Source: Psychromarinibacter sediminicola (GTDB lineage: Bacteria; Pseudomonadota; Alphaproteobacteria; Rhodobacterales; Rhodobacteraceae). From it: a DNA stretch of 64,000 bases. Shown here in pieces: positions 9,402 to 18,523 of this stretch (the first letter of the stretch is position 1; each line of letters opens with the position of its first letter). Both the position numbers and the translations under genes were made by a program. The stretch is taken from the NCBI RefSeq assembly GCF_029168335.1, contig NZ_JARGYC010000002.1, forward strand, positions 1 through 64,000. The letters are read 5' to 3'. The notes beneath the pieces were generated by a model. The model searched no databases, had not been told where the DNA came from, and saw nothing but the letters and a program-made list of their open reading frames with translations.

Positions 9402-10669
9402 GCGGCGACCCGCTCTTCGATGAAGGCGGCCACCCGCGCCCGCTGCGCGTCGTCGTCCCATTGCCGGGCGTCGACGGCCGAGGCGCGGATTTCCAGCACC
9501 GGAATCCCCGCCGCCTCCAGCGCCAGCTTGCAGAACCTGGTGCCCATCGAGGCCATGCGGTCGCTGTCGGGCGTCAGCATCACCGCCCCGTGCGCGCCGA
9601 AGTCGCGCGCCTGCTTGACGATCCATTCGGCCATCCAGCCCGGCAGGTGCAGCTGCTCGTTCATCGAGATGTGCCGGGCCGCCAGCGCGCGCAGCGGATC
9701 GTCGGTGAAATACTTGCGGTAGCCGTCCGAGAGGAAGTTGGAATACATCGACCAGACGAACACGGCGCCGTGGCTCTCCTCGAAATAGCGGTAGAAGCCG
9801 GTGTTGAACCACAGCCCGTTGTTCAGCCACAGAAGCCGCACCCGCTCGTCGCCGCAGATACCGACGCCCGCCTCGGCCCGCGCCTTCACCTCGTCGCGGT
9901 ACTTGGTGGCATGGTCGATGGCCCACTGGCTGCCGCGCTGCCAGGTGCAGGCCATGACGTTGGTCAGCTGTTCCGACAGCGGCACCGGCAGCGGCGCCGT
10001 GCGGGCGATGATGTCGCGGGTCTCGGCGATCAGCTCGCCCAGGCGGTTCACGTTGTGCATCTCCCGGGTGAACCGGGTGTGGGAGAAGACCTTGCCCGTC
10101 GCATCCTCGGCGGCGCGGATCAGGGCCTTGAGCTGCTCGACCTGGAAATCCAGCCGATGCGTTTCGTACAGGTCCTCCCAGTCGTGCTGCGCCCGGTCGA
10201 ACCAGCCGGGCCGAAGGCGGGTCAGCGCCGGACTGTCGAGGACGAAGGCGGGACAGCCATATTCGCCGGCCCAGAGCTCCGCCACCCGCTGTGCATAGTC
10301 CGACCGCAGCCGTTCCAGGATCATCGCCGGCTTCGGCAGGCCGCCATAGGGCGCGCGCTCGGGGTCGTTGTCGACGGTGGAGAAGTAGGGCAGCGTGTTG
10401 TAGCGCGGCAGGCCGTCGTGAAAGCCCATCTCGTCCATCAGCGAGAAGTAGTAGGGCGACTGCTGCTTGGCGCTGATGACGGCGGAATACCACGGGATCG
10501 AGACGACGGGCACGTCCATCGTGTGAAAGATCTCGTGCGGGCTGACGGCGGAGGCGATGACATATGTCTCGCCCTGCTCCATCACCCGGGCGCGGAAGCC
10601 CTGGAACCACGCCTTCTGTTTCGCGCGGGCCTCGGCCGTGACGGCGAGCGGCTCTTCGGCGACACTCAT
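9398..10669 (-). CDS. 2-hydroxyacyl-CoA dehydratase-like protein, HgdB/BcrB-type subunit, copy 1
   Basis: A 423-residue member of the HgdB/BcrB/BcrC fold family. Family hallmarks are PHEIFHTMDVPVV near residue 44, YGGLPKP at 108-114, RLLWLNNGLW, and the C-terminal GIPVLEIRASAVDAR with a following amphipathic helix. Canonical members carry cysteines after the GLPKP segment and near the last Rossmann strand to hold a [4Fe-4S] cluster. Here those places read PAMILERLRSDY and PDSDRMASMGT, with no cysteine. Only four cysteines remain (including C139 and C272, shared with the second copy). Overlaps the upstream partner by ATGA. Activity as a radical dehydratase is therefore doubtful. Confidence 0.8.
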   Translation of the reverse strand: MSVAEEPLAVTAEARAKQKAWFQGFRARVMEQGETYVIASAVSPHEIFHTMDVPVVSIPWYSAVISAKQQSPYYFSLMDEMGFHDGLPRYNTLPYFSTVDNDPERAPYGGLPKPAMILERLRSDYAQRVAELWAGEYGCPAFVLDSPALTRLRPGWFDRAQHDWEDLYETHRLDFQVEQLKALIRAAEDATGKVFSHTRFTREMHNVNRLGELIAETRDIIARTAPLPVPLSEQLTNVMACTWQRGSQWAIDHATKYRDEVKARAEAGVGICGDERVRLLWLNNGLWFNTGFYRYFEESHGAVFVWSMYSNFLSDGYRKYFTDDPLRALAARHISMNEQLHLPGWMAEWIVKQARDFGAHGAVMLTPDSDRMASMGTRFCKLALEAAGIPVLEIRASAVDARQWDDDAQRARVAAFIEERVAA

Positions 10670-11781
10670 GCCGCGCCCTCCCTGGCGTCCTGCAGCAAAG
10701 CCGCGAGCGCCGATGTCTGCGCCGCGCGGTCCGGGCGGAAGTCGTCCTGCGCGATCAGCAGGCGCGAGGGAATTCCCATCTCGCGCAGCCGGTCGCGGCG
10801 CCCGGGCCAGTCCCAGCCCAGCGTATCGTCGCCCGCGTTCAGCACGCAGAGGTCGGCGTCGACCCGCGCGTCTCGGCAGATGGCGAGGAAACGGTCGTCC
10901 AGGGTCTTCTGCGGGTATTGCCGCAGACCCGGGGCGTGAAGCTGGTAATGCTCGGCCAAGGCGTCGTACGGATCGGCCGCCGGGTCCACGAGATGGGCGA
11001 AGACACGCTCGCCGGTCACATGGTCGTCGGCGGCGACATGGACGCCCTCGGCCTCGATCAGCTCGTAGAGCGACGGATCGTCCTGCTGGCAGCCCGACAG
11101 CATGAGACGGGGCGCGTCGCCGGCCTTCGGGCCGGGATCGGCGGCAAGCGCCTCGGTCAGCGACAGGAACTCGCCGGGCGACAGCGCGCCGAACAGGGCC
11201 GTGGCGCGGTAGAGGTCGCTGCCCTTCAACCGGCTCTCGCGGCGCAAGGCGTTCAGGGCCTGGAGGCGCTCGCGCATCCGGTTGACCGTGTGGATCGCCG
11301 CGCGTAGCGCGTCCTCCGTGACGGGCTCACCGATCCCGCCGAGGCGATCGGCCAGTTCCACCAGCCGGGCGCGGACATAGCGGCCGGTGGACCAGAAGGC
11401 GGTCTGCATGATGTCCACCAACTGCACCGGCGGGATGTCGGCCTCCGGCTCCCATGTCCGGACCTCGGCCAGGTAATAATGCAGCTGCAGATGCGGCTCG
11501 GACATACGCGGCAGCAGCACCAGCGGCAGGCCCGCGAAGGCACCCGCGACCATGCGGTCGAAGAGCGAGCGCACCTCGCCGTCGATCTCCGCCTCCATGT
11601 AGCGGTCGCCGCGGGTCGGCGGGCGCGAGGGGTCGGGAAACAGGCGGACGGGGCGCAGGCCGGCGGCGAGGACCAGTTCCAGCGGCACCGTCTGGGTGAT
11701 GCAGCCGATGCAGGCGCCACGCTCGGCGGGCAGGTCGAAACGGGCGGCATAGGCCGCGTGCAGGTCGTCGCGCGCCGCCAT
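10666..11781 (-). CDS. 2-hydroxyacyl-CoA dehydratase-like protein, second subunit type, copy 1
   Basis: A 371-residue partner of the same superfamily. GCITQTVPLELVLAAGLRPV is the usual N-terminal segment. The segment that in canonical subunits reads P-x-x-C-D reads PRMSEPHLQLHYY (residues 91-103) with Ser94 in place of Cys. The C-terminal C-D-P segment reads AGDDTLGWDWP (residues 316-326). Both changes recur in the second copy at 17393-18523. ATG at 11781 was chosen because it overlaps the upstream CoA-transferase stop as TGATG; a TTG one codon earlier is possible. Five cysteines remain, mostly at positions not shared with the second copy. Confidence 0.8.
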   Translation of the reverse strand: MAARDDLHAAYAARFDLPAERGACIGCITQTVPLELVLAAGLRPVRLFPDPSRPPTRGDRYMEAEIDGEVRSLFDRMVAGAFAGLPLVLLPRMSEPHLQLHYYLAEVRTWEPEADIPPVQLVDIMQTAFWSTGRYVRARLVELADRLGGIGEPVTEDALRAAIHTVNRMRERLQALNALRRESRLKGSDLYRATALFGALSPGEFLSLTEALAADPGPKAGDAPRLMLSGCQQDDPSLYELIEAEGVHVAADDHVTGERVFAHLVDPAADPYDALAEHYQLHAPGLRQYPQKTLDDRFLAICRDARVDADLCVLNAGDDTLGWDWPGRRDRLREMGIPSRLLIAQDDFRPDRAAQTSALAALLQDAREGAA

Positions 11782-12941
11782 CAAATCGCGCCCGCGCCGC
11801 GCATCCGGGCGATGGCGTCGGCGTCATAGCCCAGCTCCGCCAGCACCTCGTCGGTCGAGGCCCCGAGCGCCGGCGTCGGGCCGCGCACGCCGGTCGGCGA
11901 GCCGTCCAGCCGGAAGGCGGCGCCGACGGCCTCGATCTCGCCCGTCTCGGTGCCGAAGGTCTCGGTCAGGCCGCGCTGTTGCGCGTGCTCGGTCGCGGCG
12001 AATTCGGTGAAGCTCCGGCAGGCGCCCGCGGGGATGCCCTCGGCGACCAGCAGCGCCTCCCAGTCCAGCGCCGTCTTCGCGGCGAGCTTCTCCTCCAGCG
12101 CCGCGACGAGCGCCTCCGCGTTCGCCTCGCGCGCCTCGTGGTCGGCAAAGCGCGGATCCTCCGGCAAGTCCGGCGCGTCGATCAGCCGACAGAGCCGGTC
12201 GAACCAGCGCGGGTGCAGCGAGGCGATGAAGATGCGCCCCTCCTTCGTGCGATAGCGTGCCATCGTGGGGCGGCGGCCCAGGCTGACCGGCCCGCCCAGC
12301 AGGGCCGCGGCGATGGCGTTGGCGCCCAGCAGGAAGGCGGTGTCGATCATCGCCACGTCGATCCGCCCGCCCTCGCCGGTCTGGGTCCGCCGGTACAGCG
12401 CGGCGACGATGGCCGAGAACGCCATGAAGCCGGTGCCGGGGTCCAGCATCCCGATGCCGAGATCCATCGCGTCGTCATTGTCGGACAGATAGGCGTCGGC
12501 GATGCCCGACACCGACTGCGCCGACCACTCGATGGCGGGCATGTCGCGCATCGGGCCGGACTGTCCGAAGCCGGAAATCGAACAGTAGATCAGCCGCGGA
12601 TTGGCGGCCTTCATCGCCTCCCAGTCCAGCCCGAACGCGGCGGCGACGCCGGGGCGGAAGTTCTCCACCACCACATCCGCCTCCGCCATCATCCGCGCCA
12701 GGACCGCCCGCGCCTCGGCCGACTTCAGGTTCAGCGTCACCGACTTCTTGCCGCCGTTGATGCAGTCGAACCGCCCGAAGGGACGCGCGCGGAAATCGTC
12801 GCCGCGGCCCGGCGGCTCGACCTTGATCACCTCGGCGCCGTGGCAATGGAGCTGATGGGTGCAGAGCGGCCCGGCCAGCGCGTGGGTCAGGTCCACGACC
12901 CGGACGCCATGCAGCAGCGCGGTGGACGCGGCATCGAACAT
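11781..12941 (-). CDS. Family III CoA-transferase, copy 2
   Basis: First gene of the leftward arm; 386 residues. It has VRVVDLTHALAGPLCTHQL at the N-terminus, NGGKKSVTLNLKS, VVENFRPGV, YCSISGFGQSGP, and RIDVAMIDTAFLL with the predicted catalytic Asp. It is closest to the 22870-24015 copy; both share the INxGKKSV and RDxPAI motifs. It probably activates the acid substrate for this arm as a CoA thioester. Its promoter should lie in the 126 bp shared with the iclR-family gene, where an operator-like palindrome is found. Confidence 0.9.
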   Translation of the reverse strand: MFDAASTALLHGVRVVDLTHALAGPLCTHQLHCHGAEVIKVEPPGRGDDFRARPFGRFDCINGGKKSVTLNLKSAEARAVLARMMAEADVVVENFRPGVAAAFGLDWEAMKAANPRLIYCSISGFGQSGPMRDMPAIEWSAQSVSGIADAYLSDNDDAMDLGIGMLDPGTGFMAFSAIVAALYRRTQTGEGGRIDVAMIDTAFLLGANAIAAALLGGPVSLGRRPTMARYRTKEGRIFIASLHPRWFDRLCRLIDAPDLPEDPRFADHEAREANAEALVAALEEKLAAKTALDWEALLVAEGIPAGACRSFTEFAATEHAQQRGLTETFGTETGEIEAVGAAFRLDGSPTGVRGPTPALGASTDEVLAELGYDADAIARMRGAGAI

Positions 12942-13029
12942 TCTCTCCTCCCCGGCTCTCGGCCATTTCGGCTCGTCGATTGACAGGAGATTAATCGCCG
13001 CCTACGCTTTGTTGCAAGAGATAAGACGT

Positions 13030-13048
13030 TGTTTCATAGAATGAAACA
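13030..13048. promoter_or_regulatory. Perfect palindrome, likely IclR operator
   Basis: TGTTTCAT-AGA-ATGAAACA, two perfect 8-base half-sites around a 3-base spacer, sits between the divergent CoA-transferase and regulator genes, 20 bases before the regulator ATG. The form (TTTCAT, short spacer, ATGAAA) is what is known for several IclR-family operators. I infer that the adjacent regulator binds here and controls both arms. Confidence 0.65.
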
Positions 13049-13067
13049 CACGACAGGGAGGAGCCGC

Positions 13068-13880
13068 ATGGACGGCAGCGACCGCACCGGCGACGGGCCG
13101 GCCTACAAGGTCAACGTGCTCGACCGGGCGATCTCGGTTCTGCAGGCGTTCAGCGTGGGCGCGCCGCACATGACGCTGGCGCAGCTGTCGCGCGCCACCG
13201 GGCTGCACCGCTCGACCGTGCTGCGGCTGCTGTCGACGCTGGCGCATTCCGGGCTGGTGATCCGCGACGACGAGACAGGTCAGTACTCGCTGGGCTACGA
13301 GCTGATCGCGATGGCCGAGGTGGCGAAGGCCGGCAGCGGCATCGCCGACTGGGCGCGCCCGGTGATGAAGGAGATCCGCGACCGCCTGAACGAGACCGTG
13401 GCGCTGTCGGTCCGGTCGGGCGACTACCGGGTGGACATCGACCAGCTGGTGGCGAACCAGCCGATCCGCCGGGTCATCGCGATGGGAGAGCACAAGCTGC
13501 TGACCTTCGGCGCCCCGTCGCTGGCGATCATGTCCGCCCTGCCCGAGGCGGAGGCCGAGGCGATCGTCGAACGGCTGATGCCGAAGACGCGCGAGGCGTT
13601 TCCCGACTTCGACATCGGCGCGTTCCGCGCCCAGCTGCAGAAGGTCCGCGAGCGCGGCTATCACGAGCAGCATTTCCAGTTCGGTCCGGGCAGCTGGTCC
13701 GGCTCGGTCGGGTTCGCCGGCCCGGTCTTCGGGCGGCGCGGCGAGGTCGTGGCGGCGATGGGCGTGTCGGTCCCGTCGGGCCGGATGAACGACGAATTGC
13801 GCGCCCGAGCCATTGCCGAGGTGGTCGAGGGCTGCGCCGCCATCGGCGCGCGGCTGGGCCGCGGGGGCTCGGCCGCATGA
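13068..13880 (+). CDS. IclR-family transcriptional regulator
   Basis: 270 residues. The N-terminal winged helix-turn-helix reads LAQLSRATGLHRSTVLRLLSTLAHSGLV (about 39-66; only part of the motif), followed by the IclR effector domain with VALSVRSGD and GSVGFAGPV. The start at ATG 13068 follows GGGAGGAG at good spacing; ATG codons at 13029-13041 are in frame but would put the operator palindrome inside the gene. Its stop overlaps the next CoA-transferase start (ATGA), so the regulator heads the rightward arm. The likely ligand is the pathway acid or its CoA ester. Confidence 0.92.
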   Translation: MDGSDRTGDGPAYKVNVLDRAISVLQAFSVGAPHMTLAQLSRATGLHRSTVLRLLSTLAHSGLVIRDDETGQYSLGYELIAMAEVAKAGSGIADWARPVMKEIRDRLNETVALSVRSGDYRVDIDQLVANQPIRRVIAMGEHKLLTFGAPSLAIMSALPEAEAEAIVERLMPKTREAFPDFDIGAFRAQLQKVRERGYHEQHFQFGPGSWSGSVGFAGPVFGRRGEVVAAMGVSVPSGRMNDELRARAIAEVVEGCAAIGARLGRGGSAA

Positions 13881-15103
13881 ACCGCGCGCAGCCCGAGACG
13901 CAGGCAAAGGCGCCGGGGGCGCTGGCCGGCGTGCGGGTCTGCGATTTCTCCTGGGTCGGTGCCGGGCCGCGGGCCACCAAGGAACTGGCCGACCATGGCG
14001 CCGAGGTCATCAAGATCGAATCGCGCGCCCGGCTGGACCCGTCGCGCCGCATACCGCCCTTCGTGAACGGCGACGGGCCCGACAACAGCGCCTTCTTCGT
14101 GATGTCGAACACTTCGAAGAAGTCGGTCACGATCAACCTCTCCGAACCGCGCGGGGTGGAGATCGCCAAGCGCCTCGCGCTGGCCTCGGACATGGTGGTG
14201 GAGAATTTCGGGCACGGCTTCCTCGACCGGCTGGGCCTGGGCTGGGAGACGCTGTCGGCGGAGCGGCCCGACCTGGTGATGGTGTCGATCTCGATCGCCG
14301 GGCGGACCGGGCCGCTGGCCGCCTATCGGGGGTTCGGGAACTCCGCCGCCGCGACGTCGGGCCAGTCCTTCGTGACGGGGTTCCCGGGCGGGCCGCCGCA
14401 TCTGACGAACTATGCCTTCGGCGACGTGGCCACGCCGCTTTTCGGGGCCGTCGCCATGGTCGCGGCGCTGGACCACCGGCGCCGGACCGGCAAGGGGCTG
14501 TTCGTCGACTGCTGCCAGCTGGAATCGATGATGCAGCTTCTGTCGCCGGCGCTGCTGGCGGAGGCGGCGGGCCTCAAGCAGGGCGCGATCGGCAACCGCG
14601 AGACCTGGTGCGCGCCGAACGGGGTGTTTCCCTGCGCGGGCGACGACGCATGGGTCGCCGTGTCGATCCGGACGGACGCAGAGTGGCAGGCCTTCCTGGA
14701 CCTGGCCGGGCTGGACACGGACCCGGCGCTCGCGACGGTGGCGGGCCGGCTGGCCGCGCCGGAGCGGGCGGAGACCCTGGTGGCCGACTGGACCCGGCAG
14801 CGCAGCCGCGACGCGGCGGAGACGGCTCTGCTGGCCGCCGGCATCCCCGCCGGGCGGGTGCAGGACGGCCGGGAGGTCAGCGAGGATCCGCAGCTCGAAC
14901 ATCGCCACATCGCCGACCGGATCGAACATCCCGCGATGGGACAGGTGCGCCATGTCGCGCCGGCGTTCCGGATGTCGCGGACCCCGTCGCGGGTAGGCGC
15001 TGCGCCGCTGCTCGGGGCCGATACCGGGGACGTCCTGCGCCATGTGCTCGGCCTGACCCGGGACGATATAGAGACGCTTCAGGCCGACGGGGTGCTGCAA
15101 TGA
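13877..15103 (+). CDS. Family III CoA-transferase, copy 3
   Basis: 408 residues with VRVCDFSWVGAGPRATKELA, TSKKSVTINLSEPRG, VVENFGHGFLDRLGLG and MVSISIAGRTGP. The position normally filled by the catalytic aspartate reads FVDCCQLESMM, with Glu where family members usually have Asp; Glu occurs in a sizeable subgroup of this family. Coupled on both sides by ATGA overlaps. Together with the next gene it could form a heteromeric enzyme, as in two-subunit members of this family; that is inference. Confidence 0.88.
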   Translation: MNRAQPETQAKAPGALAGVRVCDFSWVGAGPRATKELADHGAEVIKIESRARLDPSRRIPPFVNGDGPDNSAFFVMSNTSKKSVTINLSEPRGVEIAKRLALASDMVVENFGHGFLDRLGLGWETLSAERPDLVMVSISIAGRTGPLAAYRGFGNSAAATSGQSFVTGFPGGPPHLTNYAFGDVATPLFGAVAMVAALDHRRRTGKGLFVDCCQLESMMQLLSPALLAEAAGLKQGAIGNRETWCAPNGVFPCAGDDAWVAVSIRTDAEWQAFLDLAGLDTDPALATVAGRLAAPERAETLVADWTRQRSRDAAETALLAAGIPAGRVQDGREVSEDPQLEHRHIADRIEHPAMGQVRHVAPAFRMSRTPSRVGAAPLLGADTGDVLRHVLGLTRDDIETLQADGVLQ

Positions 15104-16302
15104 GCCTGCTCGGCCCGATCCGCGTGCTGGAGCTGGGCGGCGACTGGAGCGGCCTTGCGGGCATGCTGCTGGCGCAGATGGGGGCCGAGGTGATCCGGGT
15201 CGAGCCGCCGGGCGGCGAGCCGGCGCGGACGCGCGCGCCGGTCGCCCATGGCGTGTCGCTGCCCTGGGCGGCGTTCAACCTGTCGAAGCAGGCCGTCACG
15301 GCGGACCTTGCGCAGCCGGACGGGCGCGCGCTGTTCCTGGAGCTTCTGGCCGGCGCCGACGTCGTGCTGGAGAGCTTCCCGCCGCGGCATCTCGCAGCGC
15401 TGGACCTGGCGCCGCAGGCCCTGATCGCACGGCATCCCGGGCTGATCGTCACCTCGCTGACGGCGTTCGGCCAGGACGGCCCGCGCGCCGGCAACGCGGC
15501 GACGGACACGACGGTGATGGCACTGTCGGGGCTGATGGCGGTGACCGGCTTCGCCGAGATGCCGCCGCTGCGGCTTGGCTTCGACCAGATCGGCTCGCTG
15601 GGCGGGCTGCAGGCGGCGCTGGGCACGCTGATAGCGCTCTATGCCCGGGGCGCCGACGGGCTGGGGCAGCACGTGGACGTCTCGGTGCTGGACGCCGCGC
15701 GGCTGGCCAACTACCGCGAACCGCTACGCTGGGAGTTCGAGCAGGCGGTGGAAACCCGCCGCGGCAACACGGCGCGGCGCGGGCGGGGCGGCTTCACCTC
15801 CAACGTCTGGCGCTGCCGCGACGGCTGGGTGACGTGGTCGGCCAGCGACGACCCCAGGCGGGCGCGGTCGTTCTTCGACGCAGCAAACGAAATGGGGATC
15901 GCGCTGGATTGGCGCGACCACGACTTCGCCCAGGAGCTGCCCGCCGACATGGACCAGGCCCGCCTCGACGCGCTGGAGGCGGCGGTCGCGCCGTTCTTCG
16001 AGCTCTATACGCGGGCGGAACTGGAAGAGATGGCGCGCGAGAAGGGGTGGATCCTGATCGGATTCCTCGACCTGTCGGAGGCCGCCGCACAGCCGCAACT
16101 GGCGGCGCGCGGCTACTGGACCGAGGCGCGCTTCGGAGACGCCACGCTGCCGATCCCGGCCTACCCGTTCAAGACCTCGGCGGAGCAGCCCGGCCCGACC
16201 GGCCCCGCCCCCGCGCCGGGGCAGGACAACGCGCGGGTCTATGGCGCGCTGGGCCGGTCCGCCGCGGATCTGGAACGGCTGCGGGCGGAGGGGGCGATCT
16301 GA
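15100..16302 (+). CDS. Family III CoA-transferase, copy 4
   Basis: 400 residues: IRVLELGGDWSGLAGMLLAQ, GAEVIRVEPPGGEP, LIVTSLTAFGQDGP, then GQHVDVSVLDAARL with the expected catalytic Asp, and an unusual REPLRWEFEQAVETRRGN segment in the small domain. Start ATG overlaps the stop of copy 3 by ATGA. The C-terminus (GRSAADLERLRAEGAI) is the standard end of the family. Its direct coupling to copy 3 suggests equal production of the two. Confidence 0.88.
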   Translation: MSLLGPIRVLELGGDWSGLAGMLLAQMGAEVIRVEPPGGEPARTRAPVAHGVSLPWAAFNLSKQAVTADLAQPDGRALFLELLAGADVVLESFPPRHLAALDLAPQALIARHPGLIVTSLTAFGQDGPRAGNAATDTTVMALSGLMAVTGFAEMPPLRLGFDQIGSLGGLQAALGTLIALYARGADGLGQHVDVSVLDAARLANYREPLRWEFEQAVETRRGNTARRGRGGFTSNVWRCRDGWVTWSASDDPRRARSFFDAANEMGIALDWRDHDFAQELPADMDQARLDALEAAVAPFFELYTRAELEEMAREKGWILIGFLDLSEAAAQPQLAARGYWTEARFGDATLPIPAYPFKTSAEQPGPTGPAPAPGQDNARVYGALGRSAADLERLRAEGAI

Positions 16303-17396
16303 TGCCGCTCTCCGGTCTGACCGTGCTCGACCTCTCGCGCTACCTGCCCGGCCCGCAGGCGGCGGCGCTGCTGGGGGACTACGGGGCAAGGGTCATCCGG
16401 ATCGAGACGCCGCGCCACGCCGCCGCGCGGGACCGGGCGCAAGGGATCGACGGGATGGACGCCGCGGCGCGCGACCGGGCGCGGGCCGCGGATGTCACCG
16501 GGCGGAACAAGGCGCAGGTTCTCGTCGACATCTTCTCGGGCGAGGGCCGGGCAGAGGTGCTGCGGCTGGTGCGCGGGGCGGATGTGCTGATCCACGACTA
16601 CCGCGCGGCGACCATAGCGACGGCGGGGCTGACGCCGGAAACCTGCCGGGACGCGAACCCCCGGCTGGTCTATGCCGCGATCTCCGCCACCGGCACGACC
16701 GGGCCGCGCGCCGGTGCGGCGGGGCACGATCCGCTGGCGCTGGCCCTGTCCGGCGCGCTGTCGCGCATGGGCCCGGCGCCGCACCTTCCGGGGTTTCCGC
16801 CCGCCGACATGCTGACCGCGGCGCATACCGCCTTTGCCGTCATGGTCGCGCTGTGGCGGCGGGCCGAGACCGGGACGGGCGCCGTCCTGGACGCGGCGAT
16901 GAGCGACTCGGCCCTGGCGCTGATGGCGTCGGTCTTCGGCCGGATGCAGCGGACCGGAGAGGCGCCGCCGCTGGACCATCCGATCGCCGACAACGCGGTG
17001 TTCGAAACGGCGGATGGCGGCCACGTGGTGGCCACCAACATGGAACGCGCCTTCTGGGACCGCTTCTGCGACGCGGTGGACCGGCCCGACCTGAAGCCAC
17101 GATTCGCCGGCGGCGACCGGCCGGGGCTGCTGGCGGAGCTGAACCGTCTCTATGCCACCCGAACGCGGGCGGAATGGGAGGATCTGGCGGCGCTCCACGA
17201 TCTCCAGATCGCGCCGGTGCTGTCGCCCGCCGAGGCCCTGCGCGAGCCGCATCACCATGCGCGCGGGGCGCTGACCGAGGGGCTCGCGGTGCTTCCCGGG
17301 CGCCCGGTGCGGATCGCGGGACTGCCGCCGGCCCGGCCGCGCCCCGCCGGCGAACCGGGACGGGACCAGGCGGTGCTGCGGGAGGCGGTGGAATGA
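16302..17396 (+). CDS. Family III CoA-transferase, copy 5
   Basis: 364 residues: LTVLDLSRYLPGPQAAALLG, VIRIETPRH, TGRNKAQVLVDIFSGEGR, LVYAAISATGTTGP and VLDAAMSDSALAL with the predicted catalytic Asp. Similar in architecture to copy 1 of the leftward arm (6994-8166), including the block of Arg/Ala-rich sequence before RNK. The start overlaps the previous stop as TGATG and its stop overlaps the dehydratase-like gene as ATGA. Confidence 0.88.
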   Translation: MPLSGLTVLDLSRYLPGPQAAALLGDYGARVIRIETPRHAAARDRAQGIDGMDAAARDRARAADVTGRNKAQVLVDIFSGEGRAEVLRLVRGADVLIHDYRAATIATAGLTPETCRDANPRLVYAAISATGTTGPRAGAAGHDPLALALSGALSRMGPAPHLPGFPPADMLTAAHTAFAVMVALWRRAETGTGAVLDAAMSDSALALMASVFGRMQRTGEAPPLDHPIADNAVFETADGGHVVATNMERAFWDRFCDAVDRPDLKPRFAGGDRPGLLAELNRLYATRTRAEWEDLAALHDLQIAPVLSPAEALREPHHHARGALTEGLAVLPGRPVRIAGLPPARPRPAGEPGRDQAVLREAVE

Positions 17397-18523
17397 CCGC
17401 CTTCGCGCCCTTCGACGCGGCCTGGGCCGACCCCGGTGCCGAGGCGAGGGCGTGGGGCGCGGCCGTGGGGTATCTGGCCAATACGGTCCCCGTCGAGCTG
17501 ATCCGCGCCGCCGGGTTTTTCGCACAGCAGGTGACCGGCTCCCCCGCCGACGCCACGCCCGACGCGCTGCACCACATGGAACCGGTGATCGACGGCGCCG
17601 TGCTGTCGGTGTTCCAGAGATGGCTCGACGGCCGGCTGAACCACCTCGCCGCGCTCGTCGTGCCGCGCTCGTCCGAGGGGCTTTTGCAGCTCTACTACCA
17701 TATGCGGGAAATCGTCCGCACCGACGGGCTCGCCGGGCGGCCCGAGCCGATCCTGTTCGACATCCTGCATACGCCCCACGAGGCGACGGCGCGGTACAAT
17801 GCCGGCCGGCTGGACCGCCTGAAAGCGCGGCTGGAGGCCCTGTCGGGGCGACCGATCGCCGACGCGGACGTGGCGACCGCGATCCACGAGGCGAACGGGG
17901 TGCGCCAGGCGCTCTCCGCGCTGAACGCGCTGCGGGTGCAGGACCGGCCGCGGCTGACGGGCACGCAGATGCTGCGGATCGCCCACGCCGCCACCGTCAT
18001 GGCGCCGGGCCGGTTCCGCGCGGCTGCGGAGCAGGGTCTCGCGGCGACGCGGACCCTGCCGGAGCGCGACGGCCCCCGCCTGCTGCTGACCGGCAGCGGG
18101 CACGACGACGACGGCTTCCACCGGCTGGTGGAGGCCATGGGCGCCACGATCGCCGGCGACGATCACGCGAGCGGCGACTGGTGGTTTCTGGACCCGGTCG
18201 GCCCCGGCGACCCTATGCAGGCGCTGCTGCTGCACTACCACCGGCACGCGCCCTCGCCGCGCAGCTTCCCGCGCGAGAAAGGCGACCGTCGGCTGTTGCA
18301 GGCCGCCGAGCGGAGCCGGCCGGACGGCGCGATCTTCTTCACCGAAGCGCATGACGACACGCTGGGCTTCGACTATCCCACCCAGCGCGACCTGCTGCGA
18401 GAGCGCGGTATCCCGGTCATGTTCCTGAAGGAACAGAGCTATCGCCGGCCCGACCGCGCCGCACAGGCCGCGGCGGTGTCGCCGTTTCTGGCCGCCCTGC
18501 CGCAGCGGGAGGCCGCCCGATGA
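17393..18523 (+). CDS. 2-hydroxyacyl-CoA dehydratase-like protein, second subunit type, copy 2 (cysteine-free)
   Basis: 376 residues, same subunit type as 10666-11781. It keeps YLANTVPVELIRAAGF, VVPRSSEGLLQLYYHMRE (Ser94 at the place of the canonical cluster Cys, the same residue number as in copy 1), NALRVQDRP, and EAHDDTLGFDYP (DDTLG at 321-325) where canonical enzymes have Cys-Asp-Pro. Reading the whole translation I find no cysteine at all, so it cannot itself ligate an iron-sulfur cluster through cysteine. Coupled by ATGA to both neighbours. Confidence 0.8.
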   Translation: MTAFAPFDAAWADPGAEARAWGAAVGYLANTVPVELIRAAGFFAQQVTGSPADATPDALHHMEPVIDGAVLSVFQRWLDGRLNHLAALVVPRSSEGLLQLYYHMREIVRTDGLAGRPEPILFDILHTPHEATARYNAGRLDRLKARLEALSGRPIADADVATAIHEANGVRQALSALNALRVQDRPRLTGTQMLRIAHAATVMAPGRFRAAAEQGLAATRTLPERDGPRLLLTGSGHDDDGFHRLVEAMGATIAGDDHASGDWWFLDPVGPGDPMQALLLHYHRHAPSPRSFPREKGDRRLLQAAERSRPDGAIFFTEAHDDTLGFDYPTQRDLLRERGIPVMFLKEQSYRRPDRAAQAAAVSPFLAALPQREAAR

